A DNA stretch of 64,000 bases from Candidatus Sumerlaeaceae bacterium (GCA_019695055.1 JAIBAT010000074.1:64001-128000), one strand, 5' to 3'; counted from the first letter of the stretch, positions 15,504 to 24,929 are shown. Program-made: numbers and translations. Notes: generated from the letters alone by a model not told the origin.

Positions 15504-17255
15504 TTGAAACCGCGCCTTGCCATCATCCTTGCGCTGATCGTGCTGGCCCCGCTGGCCTTGCTGGCGGGGCTGGCTGTGCGCGTGGCCCGGGACGAGCGCG
15601 AGGTTGTGCAGCACCGGGTCACGGAATTGATCACGGCGACCTTGCGCGATGCCGACGGGGCACTGACACGACTGATGCAAAAGCGCGAACGGGAACTCGG
15701 GGAATTGCTGGAGAATGCGGATCTATCCACAAGCGGATTGCGGGAGCTGACGCGAACCACGCGCGGCGTATCCCAGGCGTTTCTGCTGAACACGGATGGC
15801 TCATTGGCGTTTCCTGCAACCGACATCCCTCTCAGCCAGCGCGAGCGGGCCTTTCTGGATGAAACAGCGCCGCTGTGGCAGGGCAAAATGCTTTTTCGGC
15901 AGGCCATGGGGGATGCGTTTTCAAACATGGGGCAGGTCCAAACGATGAACGCCCCCGTACAAACAATGCAACAGAGCGCCGCACCTTCCTACCAGCAGCA
16001 GGCGATTCAGCCGGCAAACACCTTGTCGAATCAGCAGCGCCTGCAGCAGGTGGAATCTCCGCCAAAGATTGCCTTGAAATCCCTCTCCCGGCAGACCGAG
16101 GCCCCCGTTACCCGTGGGGGGGCGGGTTGGCACGCATGGAATTCCGGTGGATTGATGCGCATGGTGTTCTATGAACGGATGCCGGACGGGCGTATCGCTG
16201 GGGTGGAGTTGGATTCGGCGGCCCTTCTGTCAGAAGTCATCGCCCAACTTCCCGCGACGGAGGCAGGTAGCCCAAACCCGGCGGAGGGGCTCATCTCCCT
16301 GGTGGATGCTAATGGAAAATCCCTTTACCAGTGGGGTGGTTACCGGCCACCGGAAAAGGCGCAATCACGGGTCACGATGCCGCTGTCGCCGCCATTGGGG
16401 GCGTGGCGACTGGACTACTTTGCACCCGATTCCCTCTTCGCTGGGGGCGGGCAGGGATTCATCTGGAATATGGCGCTGGGGTTGGGAGCGGTGGCGCTTG
16501 CGCTGGTGGGACTGGCGACCTACTTCTACCGTGAGAGTTCGCGGGAAGCGCGCGAGGCTGCCAACCGCGTGACGTTTGTAAACCAGGTCTCTCACGAACT
16601 GAAGACACCCCTTACGAACATACGGATGTACGCGGAACTGTTGGACACACAGATCGGTGCAGAGGAGGAGAAGTCACGGCATTTCCTCGGGGTGATTGTC
16701 TCCGAAAGCCAGCGTCTCAGCCGGCTCATTGGCAATATTCTTACGTTTAGCCGCCAGCAGCGGGCAAAATTGAAACTGAACCTGTCCCGCGGGGTCGTGG
16801 ACGAAACAGTGCGGGCGATACTCGATCATTTTGCGCCATCCTTCCAGCAATGCGCCGTAAGCGTGGATTTCAGGCCCGCCGCCGGAGACGAAGTCCTGAT
16901 GGACACGGATGTGGTGGGACAGATTCTTGGCAATCTGCTCAACAATATTGAGAAGTACGCCCCCGGCGGCAAGGTGACTCTCGAAACCAGGCAGGCCGGA
17001 TCCCGGGTCACAGTATTGGTGGCGGATTCCGGCCCGGGTATTCCGCGAAATCAGCGCCAGAAGGTTTTCGAACCCTTTTATCGTGTCAGCAACAAATTGA
17101 CTGATGGCGTGACGGGCACCGGCATCGGGTTGGCGATTGCGCGCGACCTGGCGAGGCTCCATGGCGGGGATTTGAGACTCATTGAGTCCGAAAGCGGGGC
17201 CAAATTTGAACTGACCCTTGCCGCCGAGCCGAGCCATAACAGAGGAGATGCTTAA
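15504..17255 (+). CDS. Sensor histidine kinase with Gln/Met-rich periplasmic segment
   Basis: This 583-residue membrane kinase has a first membrane segment at about residues 5-27, a periplasmic sensor of about 290 residues, a second membrane segment near 319-341, then HisKA with H364 in NQVSHELKTPL and an HATPase domain with NLLNNIEKYAP, DSGPGIP and GTGIGLAIA. No HAMP domain is evident between the membrane segment and HisKA. The periplasmic part contains a low-complexity stretch rich in Gln and Met (about 140-185) such as QTMNAPVQTMQQ, which is unusual. It starts with TTG 15504, one base after the preceding gene's stop. The response regulator begins two bases after its stop. The stimulus is unknown. 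Confidence 0.9.
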   Translation: MKPRLAIILALIVLAPLALLAGLAVRVARDEREVVQHRVTELITATLRDADGALTRLMQKRERELGELLENADLSTSGLRELTRTTRGVSQAFLLNTDGSLAFPATDIPLSQRERAFLDETAPLWQGKMLFRQAMGDAFSNMGQVQTMNAPVQTMQQSAAPSYQQQAIQPANTLSNQQRLQQVESPPKIALKSLSRQTEAPVTRGGAGWHAWNSGGLMRMVFYERMPDGRIAGVELDSAALLSEVIAQLPATEAGSPNPAEGLISLVDANGKSLYQWGGYRPPEKAQSRVTMPLSPPLGAWRLDYFAPDSLFAGGGQGFIWNMALGLGAVALALVGLATYFYRESSREAREAANRVTFVNQVSHELKTPLTNIRMYAELLDTQIGAEEEKSRHFLGVIVSESQRLSRLIGNILTFSRQQRAKLKLNLSRGVVDETVRAILDHFAPSFQQCAVSVDFRPAAGDEVLMDTDVVGQILGNLLNNIEKYAPGGKVTLETRQAGSRVTVLVADSGPGIPRNQRQKVFEPFYRVSNKLTDGVTGTGIGLAIARDLARLHGGDLRLIESESGAKFELTLAAEPSHNRGDA

Positions 17256-17257
17256 CC

Positions 17258-17974
17258 ATGAAAGTTCTTGTCGCCGAAGACGACGATCACCTGCGCGCCG
17301 GACTGGTGGAAATCCTGGAGGGCGAAGGCTATTCCGTGGTGGCGGCCCGCAATGGCAGGCAGGCCTTTCAGATGTTCCAGGAGGACGGTCCGGACTTTGT
17401 GTGCCTGGACATCATGATGCCGGGGATGAACGGCTATGACTTGTGCCGTGAGATCCGCAAGCGCAACGCGACGGTTCCGGTCATTTTCATCAGTGCCAAA
17501 TCCGAAGAGGTGGACAAGGTGCTTGGACTCGAACTGGGTGCGGATGACTACATCATGAAGCCCTTTGGTGTGCGCGAGGTCGTGGCCCGCATTCGGGCGG
17601 TCACTCGGCGCTGTCTCAGCCAGCGACCATTGGAGGAAACTGCGGGCGCGTCATTTCGGATGGCAGATCTCGAAATCGTGCCATCGGAACTGCGAGCACA
17701 CCGCCCGGGAGCAACAGCCATGGAATTGAGCCTGCGCGATGTGAAAATCCTCCGGCTGTTGCATGACCACCGCGGACGGGTCGTGGATCGCATTACGTTC
17801 TTCCGCGAATGCTGGGGGCTGGGACACCTGCCGAACAGCCGGACCCTCGACCAGCACGTGGCACAGTTAAGGAAACGTGTTGAGGTTAATCCGAAACAAC
17901 CGGCCATCATCCTAACGGTGCATGGGGTGGGGTATAGGTATAACGGGTCGAGTGAGGCGGTGGAGCCGGTATAG
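17258..17974 (+). CDS. OmpR/PhoB-family response regulator
   Basis: The 238-residue protein has a receiver domain with acidic pocket (AEDDD), phosphoacceptor D51 in CLDIMMPGMNGYDL and K in MKPFG, followed by an OmpR-type winged helix ending KRVEVNPKQPAIILTVHGVG, as in this family. It is the cognate regulator of the adjacent kinase by position and should act as a DNA-binding transcription factor. ATG 17258 follows AGGAG. Target promoters are not visible. Confidence 0.92.
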   Translation: MKVLVAEDDDHLRAGLVEILEGEGYSVVAARNGRQAFQMFQEDGPDFVCLDIMMPGMNGYDLCREIRKRNATVPVIFISAKSEEVDKVLGLELGADDYIMKPFGVREVVARIRAVTRRCLSQRPLEETAGASFRMADLEIVPSELRAHRPGATAMELSLRDVKILRLLHDHRGRVVDRITFFRECWGLGHLPNSRTLDQHVAQLRKRVEVNPKQPAIILTVHGVGYRYNGSSEAVEPV

Positions 17975-18064
17975 GACAGTGGGAAGGTGTTCGCTGGGAA
18001 TGTGCTTGATGTTGACGTGCATTTTCCAACAACCTCAGCCAAAGACAAGAACGGGATAAGCGCG

Positions 18065-18478
18065 ATGTCCAATGACCTTCGATGGAAGCAGCGGCTTGAA
18101 AATTTTGAAAAGGCGTATTCACTGCTTTGCGATGCCCTGAAAGACGGGGAGGAGAAGTTGTCTGATTTGGAGAAGGAGGGTGTTGTCCAGCGCTTTGAAT
18201 ACACCTTCGAACTTGCCTGGAAGACAATGCGGGACTTCCTGCTTTATGGGGGGACGCAACTGGTCCAGATTACGCCGCGGGCAGTCATCAAGGAAGCTTT
18301 CAAGGCAGGTGTGATTCCCGACGGGCAGGTTTGGATCGACATGCTGGAGCATCGGAACCTTATGTCGCATACTTATGACAAGGCCGTTTTTGCGGAAACG
18401 GTCCGGCAAATTCGTGCGCGCTACATTCTGGCAATGGGTGAAATGCTATCGTTTTTCCGGAGATCCTCAAACTCATGA
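18065..18478 (+). CDS. HEPN toxin of a HEPN/MNT toxin-antitoxin pair (HepT-like, HI0074 family)
   Basis: The 137-residue protein MSNDLRWKQRLENFEKAYSL matches the HI0074 nucleotidyltransferase substrate-binding family. It carries the RNase motif R-x4-H-x-Y as RNLMSHTY (R97, H102, Y104), which defines HEPN toxins such as HepT; in that system the MNT partner adenylylates the Tyr. The 3' end overlaps the MNT gene by four bases (ATGA). An in-frame ATG exists upstream at 17987, but the conserved family N terminus starts at 18065. This order, toxin then antitoxin, is typical for HEPN/MNT pairs. A role in phage defence or stress is plausible but not shown. Confidence 0.88.
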   Translation: MSNDLRWKQRLENFEKAYSLLCDALKDGEEKLSDLEKEGVVQRFEYTFELAWKTMRDFLLYGGTQLVQITPRAVIKEAFKAGVIPDGQVWIDMLEHRNLMSHTYDKAVFAETVRQIRARYILAMGEMLSFFRRSSNS

Positions 18479-18801
18479 GCGATGTGGGTCTGACCAGCAG
18501 GGAATTGTCGCTTGTTCATTCCGTGTTAATGCGTCATCCAGAAGTCGTGGAGGCCCGCGTATTCGGTTCGCGGGCGCGGGGCGATTCGAGTGCAACTTCG
18601 GATTTCGATATTGCCCTGTGGGGCGATGTAAGCTTGGTACAGTGGGCCAGGATTGCAGGGGAGTTGGATCAACTGCCACTGCCTTACCAGTTTGACGTGG
18701 TCATCTTTGACAACATCCGGCACGACGGCCTGCGCAGGGATATTGCCGCGCACTCAGTGGTGTTTTACCGCAAGCCGGTGAGTGGGGCAGGTACCGGGTA
18801 A
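18475..18801 (+). CDS. MNT nucleotidyltransferase antitoxin
   Basis: This 108-residue minimal nucleotidyltransferase has GSRARGDSSATSDFDIA (31-47), i.e. GS-x10-D-x-D with D43 and D45, and a third acidic residue in FDVVIFD (D74). In characterised HEPN/MNT systems this enzyme neutralises HepT by transferring AMP to a Tyr in the R-x4-H-x-Y motif. The start codon overlaps the toxin gene stop. The catalytic residues are intact, so an active antitoxin is expected. It is followed by an apparently unrelated debranching-enzyme gene. Confidence 0.88.
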   Translation: MSDVGLTSRELSLVHSVLMRHPEVVEARVFGSRARGDSSATSDFDIALWGDVSLVQWARIAGELDQLPLPYQFDVVIFDNIRHDGLRRDIAAHSVVFYRKPVSGAGTG

Positions 18802-18843
18802 GCAGGTAAAGGCTGTGGAGATCCCACTCACAGAAAGTCGGTC

Positions 18844-18858
18844 CCCCCACTTTGGGGG
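18844..18858 (+). terminator. Hairpin after the toxin-antitoxin pair
   Basis: CCCCC-ACTTT-GGGGG forms a short GC stem just after the MNT stop. The following AATATTCTGCCCTTTTT is T-rich only at its end, so this is a moderate candidate terminator. Confidence 0.35.
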
Positions 18859-18933
18859 AATATTCTGCCCTTTTTGATACAGTATGCCTTGCGCAATCTA
18901 TGCGCCATCCCATTCCGGATTTAAATAGGTTTT

Positions 18934-20892
18934 ATGACAGGTTTCCAGGTTCCCTCGCGCACAATCCCAGTTGATAATACCCATGAGTGGCTGGAGCCGG
19001 ACGGAATAGGCGGCTATTGTATGGGGACCACCAGCGGCATCCGGACGCGGAGATATCACGCGTTGCTGCTGATTGCGCAGACACCACCGACGAGCCGGGT
19101 GGTGCTGGTGAACGGGCTGGATGCATGGTTGGAAACCCCCGGGGGTGCCATCCCGCTGACGTCGCAGTATTACGCACCGGGAGTGACCCATCCGGAGGGC
19201 GCGAAGCGCATCAAATCGTTTTCCTATCTGCCGTGGCCGACGTGGGAGCTTGATGCGGGCAGGAAGATTACGGTGACACAGGAGCTGTTCGTGGCCCAGG
19301 CGGCGCAGCTCACGGCGATTCGATGGACCGTGAAGGGGGCGCCGAAGGGTTCGGTGCTTTGCGCGCGACCGTTCCTGTCCGGGCGCGATTACCACATCCT
19401 CCACCACGAGAATCCTGATTTTTCCTTTGATTCCGGGCAGCACGGACCCTGGACGTTGTGGCAACCTTACAGCGATCTGCCGGTCATCGGGGCACTGACC
19501 AATGCCACGTATGTGCATCAGCCGTTATGGTATCGCAGCTTTCACTATCTTGAGGAAGAGCGACGCGGGCTGGACGACAGCGAAGATTTGGGAGCACCGG
19601 GAACGTTGCGGTGGAATGCGGCGGGGGAATGTTACCTGCTTCTTGCGGCGCGGCGCGACCGGGCGGATTTTGACCCCGGTGCGGACGCGGCGAAGATTTT
19701 CATGCAGGCACGGGAAAAGGAGCTTTCCCGGCGATCGGCATTTTCCTCCCCTCTTGAACGGGCGGCGGACGCCTTCATTGTGAGACGCGGCGAAGGAAAG
19801 ACCATCGTGGCGGGTTATCCATGGTTCACTGACTGGGGCCGCGACACGTTCATCTCCATGCGCGGGCTTTGCCTGGCGCAGGGACACCTGGAGGATGCGC
19901 GACAGATCCTGGTGGAGTGGGCCGGTTCGGTAAGCGGGGGCATGCTGCCCAATCGATTTACAGATGCGTTTGACGAGCCGGAGTTCAACTCAGTGGATGC
20001 GTCGCTGTGGTTTATCGTGGCGGTCCACGATTTCCTCGAAGCCTGCAAGAAACGCGGAGTGGCGGTAAGCGAAAGTGACCGGGCGGCGCTGATTGTTGCA
20101 ACGGAGCAAATCCTTACCGGTTACAGCCGTGGAACACGCCACCAGATCAAGATGGACAGCGACGGGCTCATTGCAGCGGGGGAGCCGGGGGTACAACTCA
20201 CTTGGATGGACGCGAAAGTGAAGGACTGGGTCGTGACGCCCCGCATTGGCAAGCCGGTGGAAATCCAGGCGCTTTGGATCAACGCATTGGAGATCGGTTC
20301 GATGTTTTCCGAGAAGTGGAAACCGTTGGCCGTGAAGGCGCGAGCGAGCTTTGCCGCGAAATTCTTTGATGAGAAGCGCGGCTATCTGGCCGACGTGGTG
20401 GATGCAGACCATGTGTCCGGCGAGACGGATTGGTCCTTCCGACCGAACCAGCTATTCGCGATAGGAGGCCTGCCGTTTCCCCTTCTTGAGGGGAAAGCGG
20501 CCCGACGGGTGGTGGACTTATGCGAGGCTAAATTGATGACTCCACTGGGGCCGCGAACACTGGCACCGGACGACCCCAACTACTGCCCTGTTTTTCACGG
20601 AGGCATCATGGAGCGCGACGGCGCGTACCATCGTGGCACCGCATGGGCGTGGCTGACAGGTCCTTTCGTGGAAGCGTGGGTGCGCGTGCGGGGCGGCACG
20701 GAAACCGCAAGAGCCGAGGCGCGGGCACGATTTGTGGAACCGCTGTTGGCGCATATGGAAGATTGCGGGCTTGGGAGCATCACAGAGGTGGCGGACGGGG
20801 ATCCGCCCTATCGGCCGGGAGGCTGCCCCTTTCAGGCATGGTCGGTGGCAGAGGTGATTCGGTTGCTGGAGGATGTGCTGGTCGAGAAGTAA
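18934..20892 (+). CDS. Amylo-alpha-1,6-glucosidase (glycogen debranching enzyme type)
   Basis: The 652-residue protein begins with an N-terminal beta-sandwich (GDE_N-type; EWLEPDGIGGYCMGTTSGI) and then a catalytic (alpha/alpha)6-like domain with YPWFTDWGRDTFIS (295-308), the signature of archaeal-type debranching enzymes (GH133). It should cleave alpha-1,6 branch points during glycogen breakdown. The full length matches the family. There is a GH13 enzyme at 33.5-35.3 kb, so storage polysaccharide metabolism is represented in the window, but they are not linked. The ATG has only a weak upstream AGG. Confidence 0.88.
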   Translation: MTGFQVPSRTIPVDNTHEWLEPDGIGGYCMGTTSGIRTRRYHALLLIAQTPPTSRVVLVNGLDAWLETPGGAIPLTSQYYAPGVTHPEGAKRIKSFSYLPWPTWELDAGRKITVTQELFVAQAAQLTAIRWTVKGAPKGSVLCARPFLSGRDYHILHHENPDFSFDSGQHGPWTLWQPYSDLPVIGALTNATYVHQPLWYRSFHYLEEERRGLDDSEDLGAPGTLRWNAAGECYLLLAARRDRADFDPGADAAKIFMQAREKELSRRSAFSSPLERAADAFIVRRGEGKTIVAGYPWFTDWGRDTFISMRGLCLAQGHLEDARQILVEWAGSVSGGMLPNRFTDAFDEPEFNSVDASLWFIVAVHDFLEACKKRGVAVSESDRAALIVATEQILTGYSRGTRHQIKMDSDGLIAAGEPGVQLTWMDAKVKDWVVTPRIGKPVEIQALWINALEIGSMFSEKWKPLAVKARASFAAKFFDEKRGYLADVVDADHVSGETDWSFRPNQLFAIGGLPFPLLEGKAARRVVDLCEAKLMTPLGPRTLAPDDPNYCPVFHGGIMERDGAYHRGTAWAWLTGPFVEAWVRVRGGTETARAEARARFVEPLLAHMEDCGLGSITEVADGDPPYRPGGCPFQAWSVAEVIRLLEDVLVEK

Positions 20893-20896
20893 ACAA

Positions 20897-20916
20897 CGCC
20901 CTGGGTTTTCAGGGCG
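20897..20916. terminator. Bidirectional terminator hairpin
   Basis: CGCCCTG and CAGGGCG pair over a GGTTTT loop between the convergent debranching enzyme and RsbU-like genes. The plus side is followed by CTACTTTTTCC, so it should end transcription of the debranching gene at least. Confidence 0.6.
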
Positions 20917-22089
20917 CTACTTTTTCCACTCCAACGCCAGCACACTGATATCGTCTTCCGGGTTTCCCCTGTGGGACCAGGCTATGGCCGCCTTGACGAT
21001 GCCTTCGGCGACGCGGTCAAGGGGACGCTTGCGGCTTTTTGAGAGATAATTGAGGAGACGTTCCTCCCCGAGCATTTCCTCGTGGTCATTCATGGCTTCG
21101 GTGACGCCGTCGGAATAGATGACGAGGCGGTCGCCTGCGGCAAGGTTGGCCGTGCGGTTCTCGTAGGTCATTTCCGGAATGAAGCCCACGGGAACGGTGC
21201 CCTCTCCGATTCGCCGGGGCTCTCCATTGGCGGGGGCCAGGATGACGTGCGGGTGTCCGGCGTGACCATAGATGACGACTCCCGAGTCGAGGTTCAGAAC
21301 CCCGTAGAGAATGGTGAAGTATTGGCCGCCGGTGGCATCGCTGACTGGGAACTCACGGTTGAGAGACGCAAACACCCTTGAGGGTGCGTGGGGCATACCG
21401 TTGTCGTCCACGAGGACCGAGGGCGGGAAGGGAGTAAGGACTCGACTCAGCCCCGCGGCAAGAAGCGCCGAGGCCACTCCGTGTCCGCTGACGTCGAGAA
21501 GATAAAAGGCAAGGCGGCGCGGGGTAAGGAGAAAGACATTCAAAATGTCGCCAGCCAGTTCCTCGCAGGGGCGGAACCGCCAGGCAACGTCCACGCTTGG
21601 AAGGTCGGGGAGTTTCTTCGGCAGCAAGGTCTGCTGGACACGGGCCGCGGCGTCGAGGTCGCGTTTCATGCGTTCGTTGGCCCGGGCAAGTTCCTCGACG
21701 CGATTGGCAAGTTCATCCTCGAGACGAAGTTGGCGTTCGCCCGCCTGGAGGCGGGCCAGAAGTTCGGCGGGATCAAACGGTTTCCCCACGTAGTCGTCGG
21801 CGCCAGCCTTGAGGCCCTCGATGGAACTGGCCGTGTCCGTCTTCGAGGTTACCATGATGATATGGGTGTAGCGGCTCGACTTCCGGTGGCGGATGCGCCG
21901 GCAAAGCTCTGGGCCGGTTAAGCCAGGCATGATCCAGTCGCACACGATGATGGGGAAGGGTTTGGCCGAAAACTTGGCCCAGGCCTCGTCCCCGTCCCGT
22001 GCGGTTTCCACCTCGTACCCCCATTGCGAGAGTTTCCGCTCGAGAATGGCGAGCGAGGTGGGATCGTCGTCCGCAACAAGAATTCTCAT
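20917..22089 (-). CDS. Response regulator fused to PP2C/SpoIIE-type phosphatase (RsbU-like)
   Basis: The 390-residue protein has an N-terminal receiver (D51 in IVCDWIMPG, K in VGKPFDP), a helical linker, and a C-terminal PP2C-type serine phosphatase domain with DVSGHGVASALLAAG, YGHAGHPHVIL and YSDGVTEAMN. Such proteins dephosphorylate anti-sigma-factor antagonists in partner-switching cascades. No anti-sigma or antagonist gene is nearby. The ATG is at 22087-22089. It is convergent with the debranching enzyme gene and divergent from the next gene. Confidence 0.9.
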   Translation of the reverse strand: MRILVADDDPTSLAILERKLSQWGYEVETARDGDEAWAKFSAKPFPIIVCDWIMPGLTGPELCRRIRHRKSSRYTHIIMVTSKTDTASSIEGLKAGADDYVGKPFDPAELLARLQAGERQLRLEDELANRVEELARANERMKRDLDAAARVQQTLLPKKLPDLPSVDVAWRFRPCEELAGDILNVFLLTPRRLAFYLLDVSGHGVASALLAAGLSRVLTPFPPSVLVDDNGMPHAPSRVFASLNREFPVSDATGGQYFTILYGVLNLDSGVVIYGHAGHPHVILAPANGEPRRIGEGTVPVGFIPEMTYENRTANLAAGDRLVIYSDGVTEAMNDHEEMLGEERLLNYLSKSRKRPLDRVAEGIVKAAIAWSHRGNPEDDISVLALEWKK

Positions 22090-22205
22090 GGGCTGGTTTT
22101 ATGTCGAAGGCTTTTCCGAATGCACGGGAAAAATCACGGGGACTTTTGAGCATAATCTGAGGAGTTTGCGCACATTCCCATGCCGACTCTGTATGGGAGT
22201 TCACC

Positions 22206-22880
22206 ATGTCGCTCTTATCCAAACTGCTTGGCAGGACGTTCAGGCCCCGGCCCCGGCATGCCACGGAATTTCACACCTCGGGCGAGTTTCTGGGCCGCTT
22301 GGAACAACTCGCTGCATCCGACCCCAAGGCAGCCATTTCCATGCTGGAGCGGATTCCCGATCCCATTGCGCGAGACCTGGACTTTGGAGGCAGCCAGCAC
22401 AACAGGTTTGCCGCTGTCATCGTGGATTTGCTCAATCGACAGCAACGACCCGACCGATCCACCCTTAAACCGGTCACAGCCGCGGGCCTGCCCTCAGTGC
22501 AGGTCGTCACCGACGAACAGGTGGGCACCTGGGGCGAATTGGTAGCCGAGGTGCGGAAGGTACCCGAACCAGCTGACCTCGTGTACCTCCGCTACACCGG
22601 TGAGCAGGGAAACTGGCTGGATCCAGCGCTCGACCTCGAAGGGCTTTACGAGTTTGCTGCAGACCCGACTGTGCGGATGGTGTATGTGAGCTTCCTCAAT
22701 GTTTTTGTGAACAGGGCCTTCTTGCTAAGTTTGGAAAAGGACCTGAACCCACGTCTCACGATCAAACTGGTGGTGGACGACATTTCGCACTACGTGACCG
22801 AATACACCACAATGAAACCCAAGGACCCTTACGGGAGTTGGTTCGGATATGAGTTGGTAAGGTTCTTTCAGCCGGCGTAG
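22206..22880 (+). CDS. Hypothetical protein, 224 residues
   Basis: I do not recognise this protein. It lacks a signal peptide or membrane segment. It begins MSLLSKLLGRTFRPRPR and has conserved-looking segments (LVYLRYTGEQGNWLDPALDL, DPTVRMVYVSFLNVFVNRAFL) but no motif I can name. Coding is likely because it runs between defined genes with high-GC codon usage, starts at an ATG, and the next gene follows in the same direction. It is the gene before the OB-fold protein next to the candidate origin. Confidence 0.6.
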   Translation: MSLLSKLLGRTFRPRPRHATEFHTSGEFLGRLEQLAASDPKAAISMLERIPDPIARDLDFGGSQHNRFAAVIVDLLNRQQRPDRSTLKPVTAAGLPSVQVVTDEQVGTWGELVAEVRKVPEPADLVYLRYTGEQGNWLDPALDLEGLYEFAADPTVRMVYVSFLNVFVNRAFLLSLEKDLNPRLTIKLVVDDISHYVTEYTTMKPKDPYGSWFGYELVRFFQPA

Positions 22881-22974
22881 TCCCTGCTAATTCCTGTTAA
22901 AATCTGCTCGATTTTCACGAGGTAGGGTCGTAGGCGAGAACGGTTAAGGTCTAAATATCGAAAGGATTCAAACG

Positions 22975-24438
22975 ATGAAATCGCGTTTCGTGGGGCTGGT
23001 TTTGGCCGCTGTATTGGCCGTTGCTCCGGCATTTGGGGAAAATACACAGGTCGGCAGCATCAAGGCCGATATGGTTAAAAAGAACGTGGAAGTGGAGGGG
23101 ACAGTCGGGTCATTCCAGGCCGCCCGCAGTGAAAAGGCACCCAATTCCTTCAAGTTGAAGGACTCCAGCGGCGATATCCGCGTGTGCATTTGGTCAAACG
23201 CTCTTGATGCTTTACCGAACAAGGCAGACCTGAAAGACGGCGCCAAGGTGAAGGTGAAGGCCGAGGTGGCCGAGTTTAAGGGCGCCATCGAATTGCATGT
23301 GAATGATGCAAAAGACCTGAAAATTGAGGGCGGTTCCACGGCACCAGCTGCTGAAAAGTCAGCCGATGCCCCAAAAAGTGCCGATGCAGCCCCCGGCGCT
23401 GCGAAGGCAGCTACGGGAAGTGGCATTGGTGCCATCACCTTGGGCCAAAAGGATGAAGTTGTCACAGTGAAGGGCACCGTCGCCAGCGTCAAAGAGCCCT
23501 CCAGCGAACGCGCACCGGTGGTTGTGAAGGTTAAGGACGACTCGGGAACAATCGACGTGGTTTACTGGGCGGATTTTGCCAAGTCTCTTGGCCCCGATAA
23601 GACGCCAGCCAAGGGCGATACCGTGGAGGTGAAGGGCAAGGTCAACGAGTATCGCGGGGCCATTCAGTTACAGCCTGCTGCGGCTGCCGATCTCAAAGTA
23701 ACAAAAGGTGCAGGCGCCGCCCCTGCTGAGAAAACCTCCGATGCTAAATCACCAGAAACAAGTGCTGCCCCTGCCAAGGCAGCCGCAGGAAGCGGTATTG
23801 CAGCCATCACAGAGGCCCAAAAAGGCCAGGTGGTCACCGTGACCGGAAAAGTAACCGGAGCCAAGGCTCCGTCCAATGAGAAGGCCCCTTACGTGTTCAA
23901 GGTCACCGACGAAACTGGCACCATCGACGTGGTATTCTGGGCCGATTTTGCCAAGTCTCTCGCCGATAACCAGAAAGCCGAAAAGGGCGACATGGTCCAG
24001 ATCAAGGGGAAGGTGAACGACTACCGCGGAACGATTCAACTCCAGCCCGAAACCGCTGCTGATTTCAAGACCGAGAAGAGCGATCCGGCCCTGTTTCAGA
24101 AGAAGACCAGCGGCGACGCCGACGTAAAGGGCCCGCAAAGCGCCGCCCCCGAAATGGATCTCGGCCGGGTGGCCGACTTGGCAGCCAAACAGAAGGTCAC
24201 CATTTCCGGCCAGGTTGCCGCCGTAACCCCCATCCGGGCTGGACAGCGGGTGACGCTGAAGGATTCGACCGGCCAGATGGATGTCCTCCTGTGGGATACG
24301 GCTGTGGGTCTCAAACCAGCCTCCGGAGCCCTGAAAGCCGATAGCAAACTGCTCCTTACTGGCATCGTCGAGCAAGTGGATGGAAAGAACATTTTGGTCG
24401 TCTCCCAACCCGAGAATGTACTTTCAGTAATGCCCTAA
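22975..24438 (+). CDS. Exported protein with four tandem OB-fold domains
   Basis: The 487-residue protein has a signal peptide (VLAVAPAFGE) and four OB-fold-like repeats at about residues 25-117, 149-242, 272-365 and 396-485. Repeats 2 and 3 share near-identical starts (GSGIGAIT/GSGIAAIT, then VTVKGTV/VTVTGKV) and ends (YRGAIQLQP / YRGTIQLQP). Repeats have the strand pattern of nucleic-acid-binding OB domains. Linkers are rich in Ala, Pro and Lys. An OB protein outside the cytoplasm might bind carbohydrate, protein or extracellular DNA; I cannot decide. It lies directly beside the candidate oriC. A strong hairpin terminator follows at 24532. Confidence 0.75.
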   Translation: MKSRFVGLVLAAVLAVAPAFGENTQVGSIKADMVKKNVEVEGTVGSFQAARSEKAPNSFKLKDSSGDIRVCIWSNALDALPNKADLKDGAKVKVKAEVAEFKGAIELHVNDAKDLKIEGGSTAPAAEKSADAPKSADAAPGAAKAATGSGIGAITLGQKDEVVTVKGTVASVKEPSSERAPVVVKVKDDSGTIDVVYWADFAKSLGPDKTPAKGDTVEVKGKVNEYRGAIQLQPAAAADLKVTKGAGAAPAEKTSDAKSPETSAAPAKAAAGSGIAAITEAQKGQVVTVTGKVTGAKAPSNEKAPYVFKVTDETGTIDVVFWADFAKSLADNQKAEKGDMVQIKGKVNDYRGTIQLQPETAADFKTEKSDPALFQKKTSGDADVKGPQSAAPEMDLGRVADLAAKQKVTISGQVAAVTPIRAGQRVTLKDSTGQMDVLLWDTAVGLKPASGALKADSKLLLTGIVEQVDGKNILVVSQPENVLSVMP

Positions 24439-24531
24439 TGAGGGCAGAAAGCCAGAAAACCCCCCTTAAATCCCGCCTTCACAGCCCCTGAAATCGGGGG
24501 GATGGCTGAAAACAGCACAAAATCACACCAG

Positions 24532-24565
24532 AACCCTTCCGAGCTAAGCCTTGGAAGGGTTTTCT
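24532..24565 (+). terminator. Rho-independent terminator of the OB-fold gene
   Basis: AACCCTTCC pairs with GGAAGGGTT across a 12-base loop and runs into TTTTCT. It is a clear intrinsic terminator after the OB-fold gene and marks the left border of the candidate origin. Confidence 0.8.
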
Positions 24566-24844
24566 CATGGGATTTAAGGCTGTGGACAAATCGCTAATTT
24601 GTTAGCGGATTAGCGGGTTTTCACGTTCCAACAGTAGTTCTTCTTTTATAGATAGATTCTATTTATACAGAAGCAGTAGTAGTAGTACCTGTGAATTGGG
24701 ATTCACGCCTCTAAGTGCAATATTTGTAATGTTTTGGGCATGTGAAGAAAAATGGGACTTCATGCCCTTCGACTGCGGAGAAGTTGGGAGAAACCTCAAA
24801 GAAAATCCGATTCAAAGAATTTCTCCACAACCTTTAACAACCCC

Positions 24845-24853
24845 TGTGGATAA
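24845..24853 (-). promoter_or_regulatory. DnaA box (perfect, minus orientation)
   Basis: TGTGGATAA, the complement of the consensus TTATCCACA. Confidence 0.7.
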
Positions 24854-24929
24854 CTGGCCTACGTATTTACGTGGGCGGAGCAGATTTTCAACGGCCTGGA
24901 ATTGTTACAGAACGATGAAAATGGCCACC

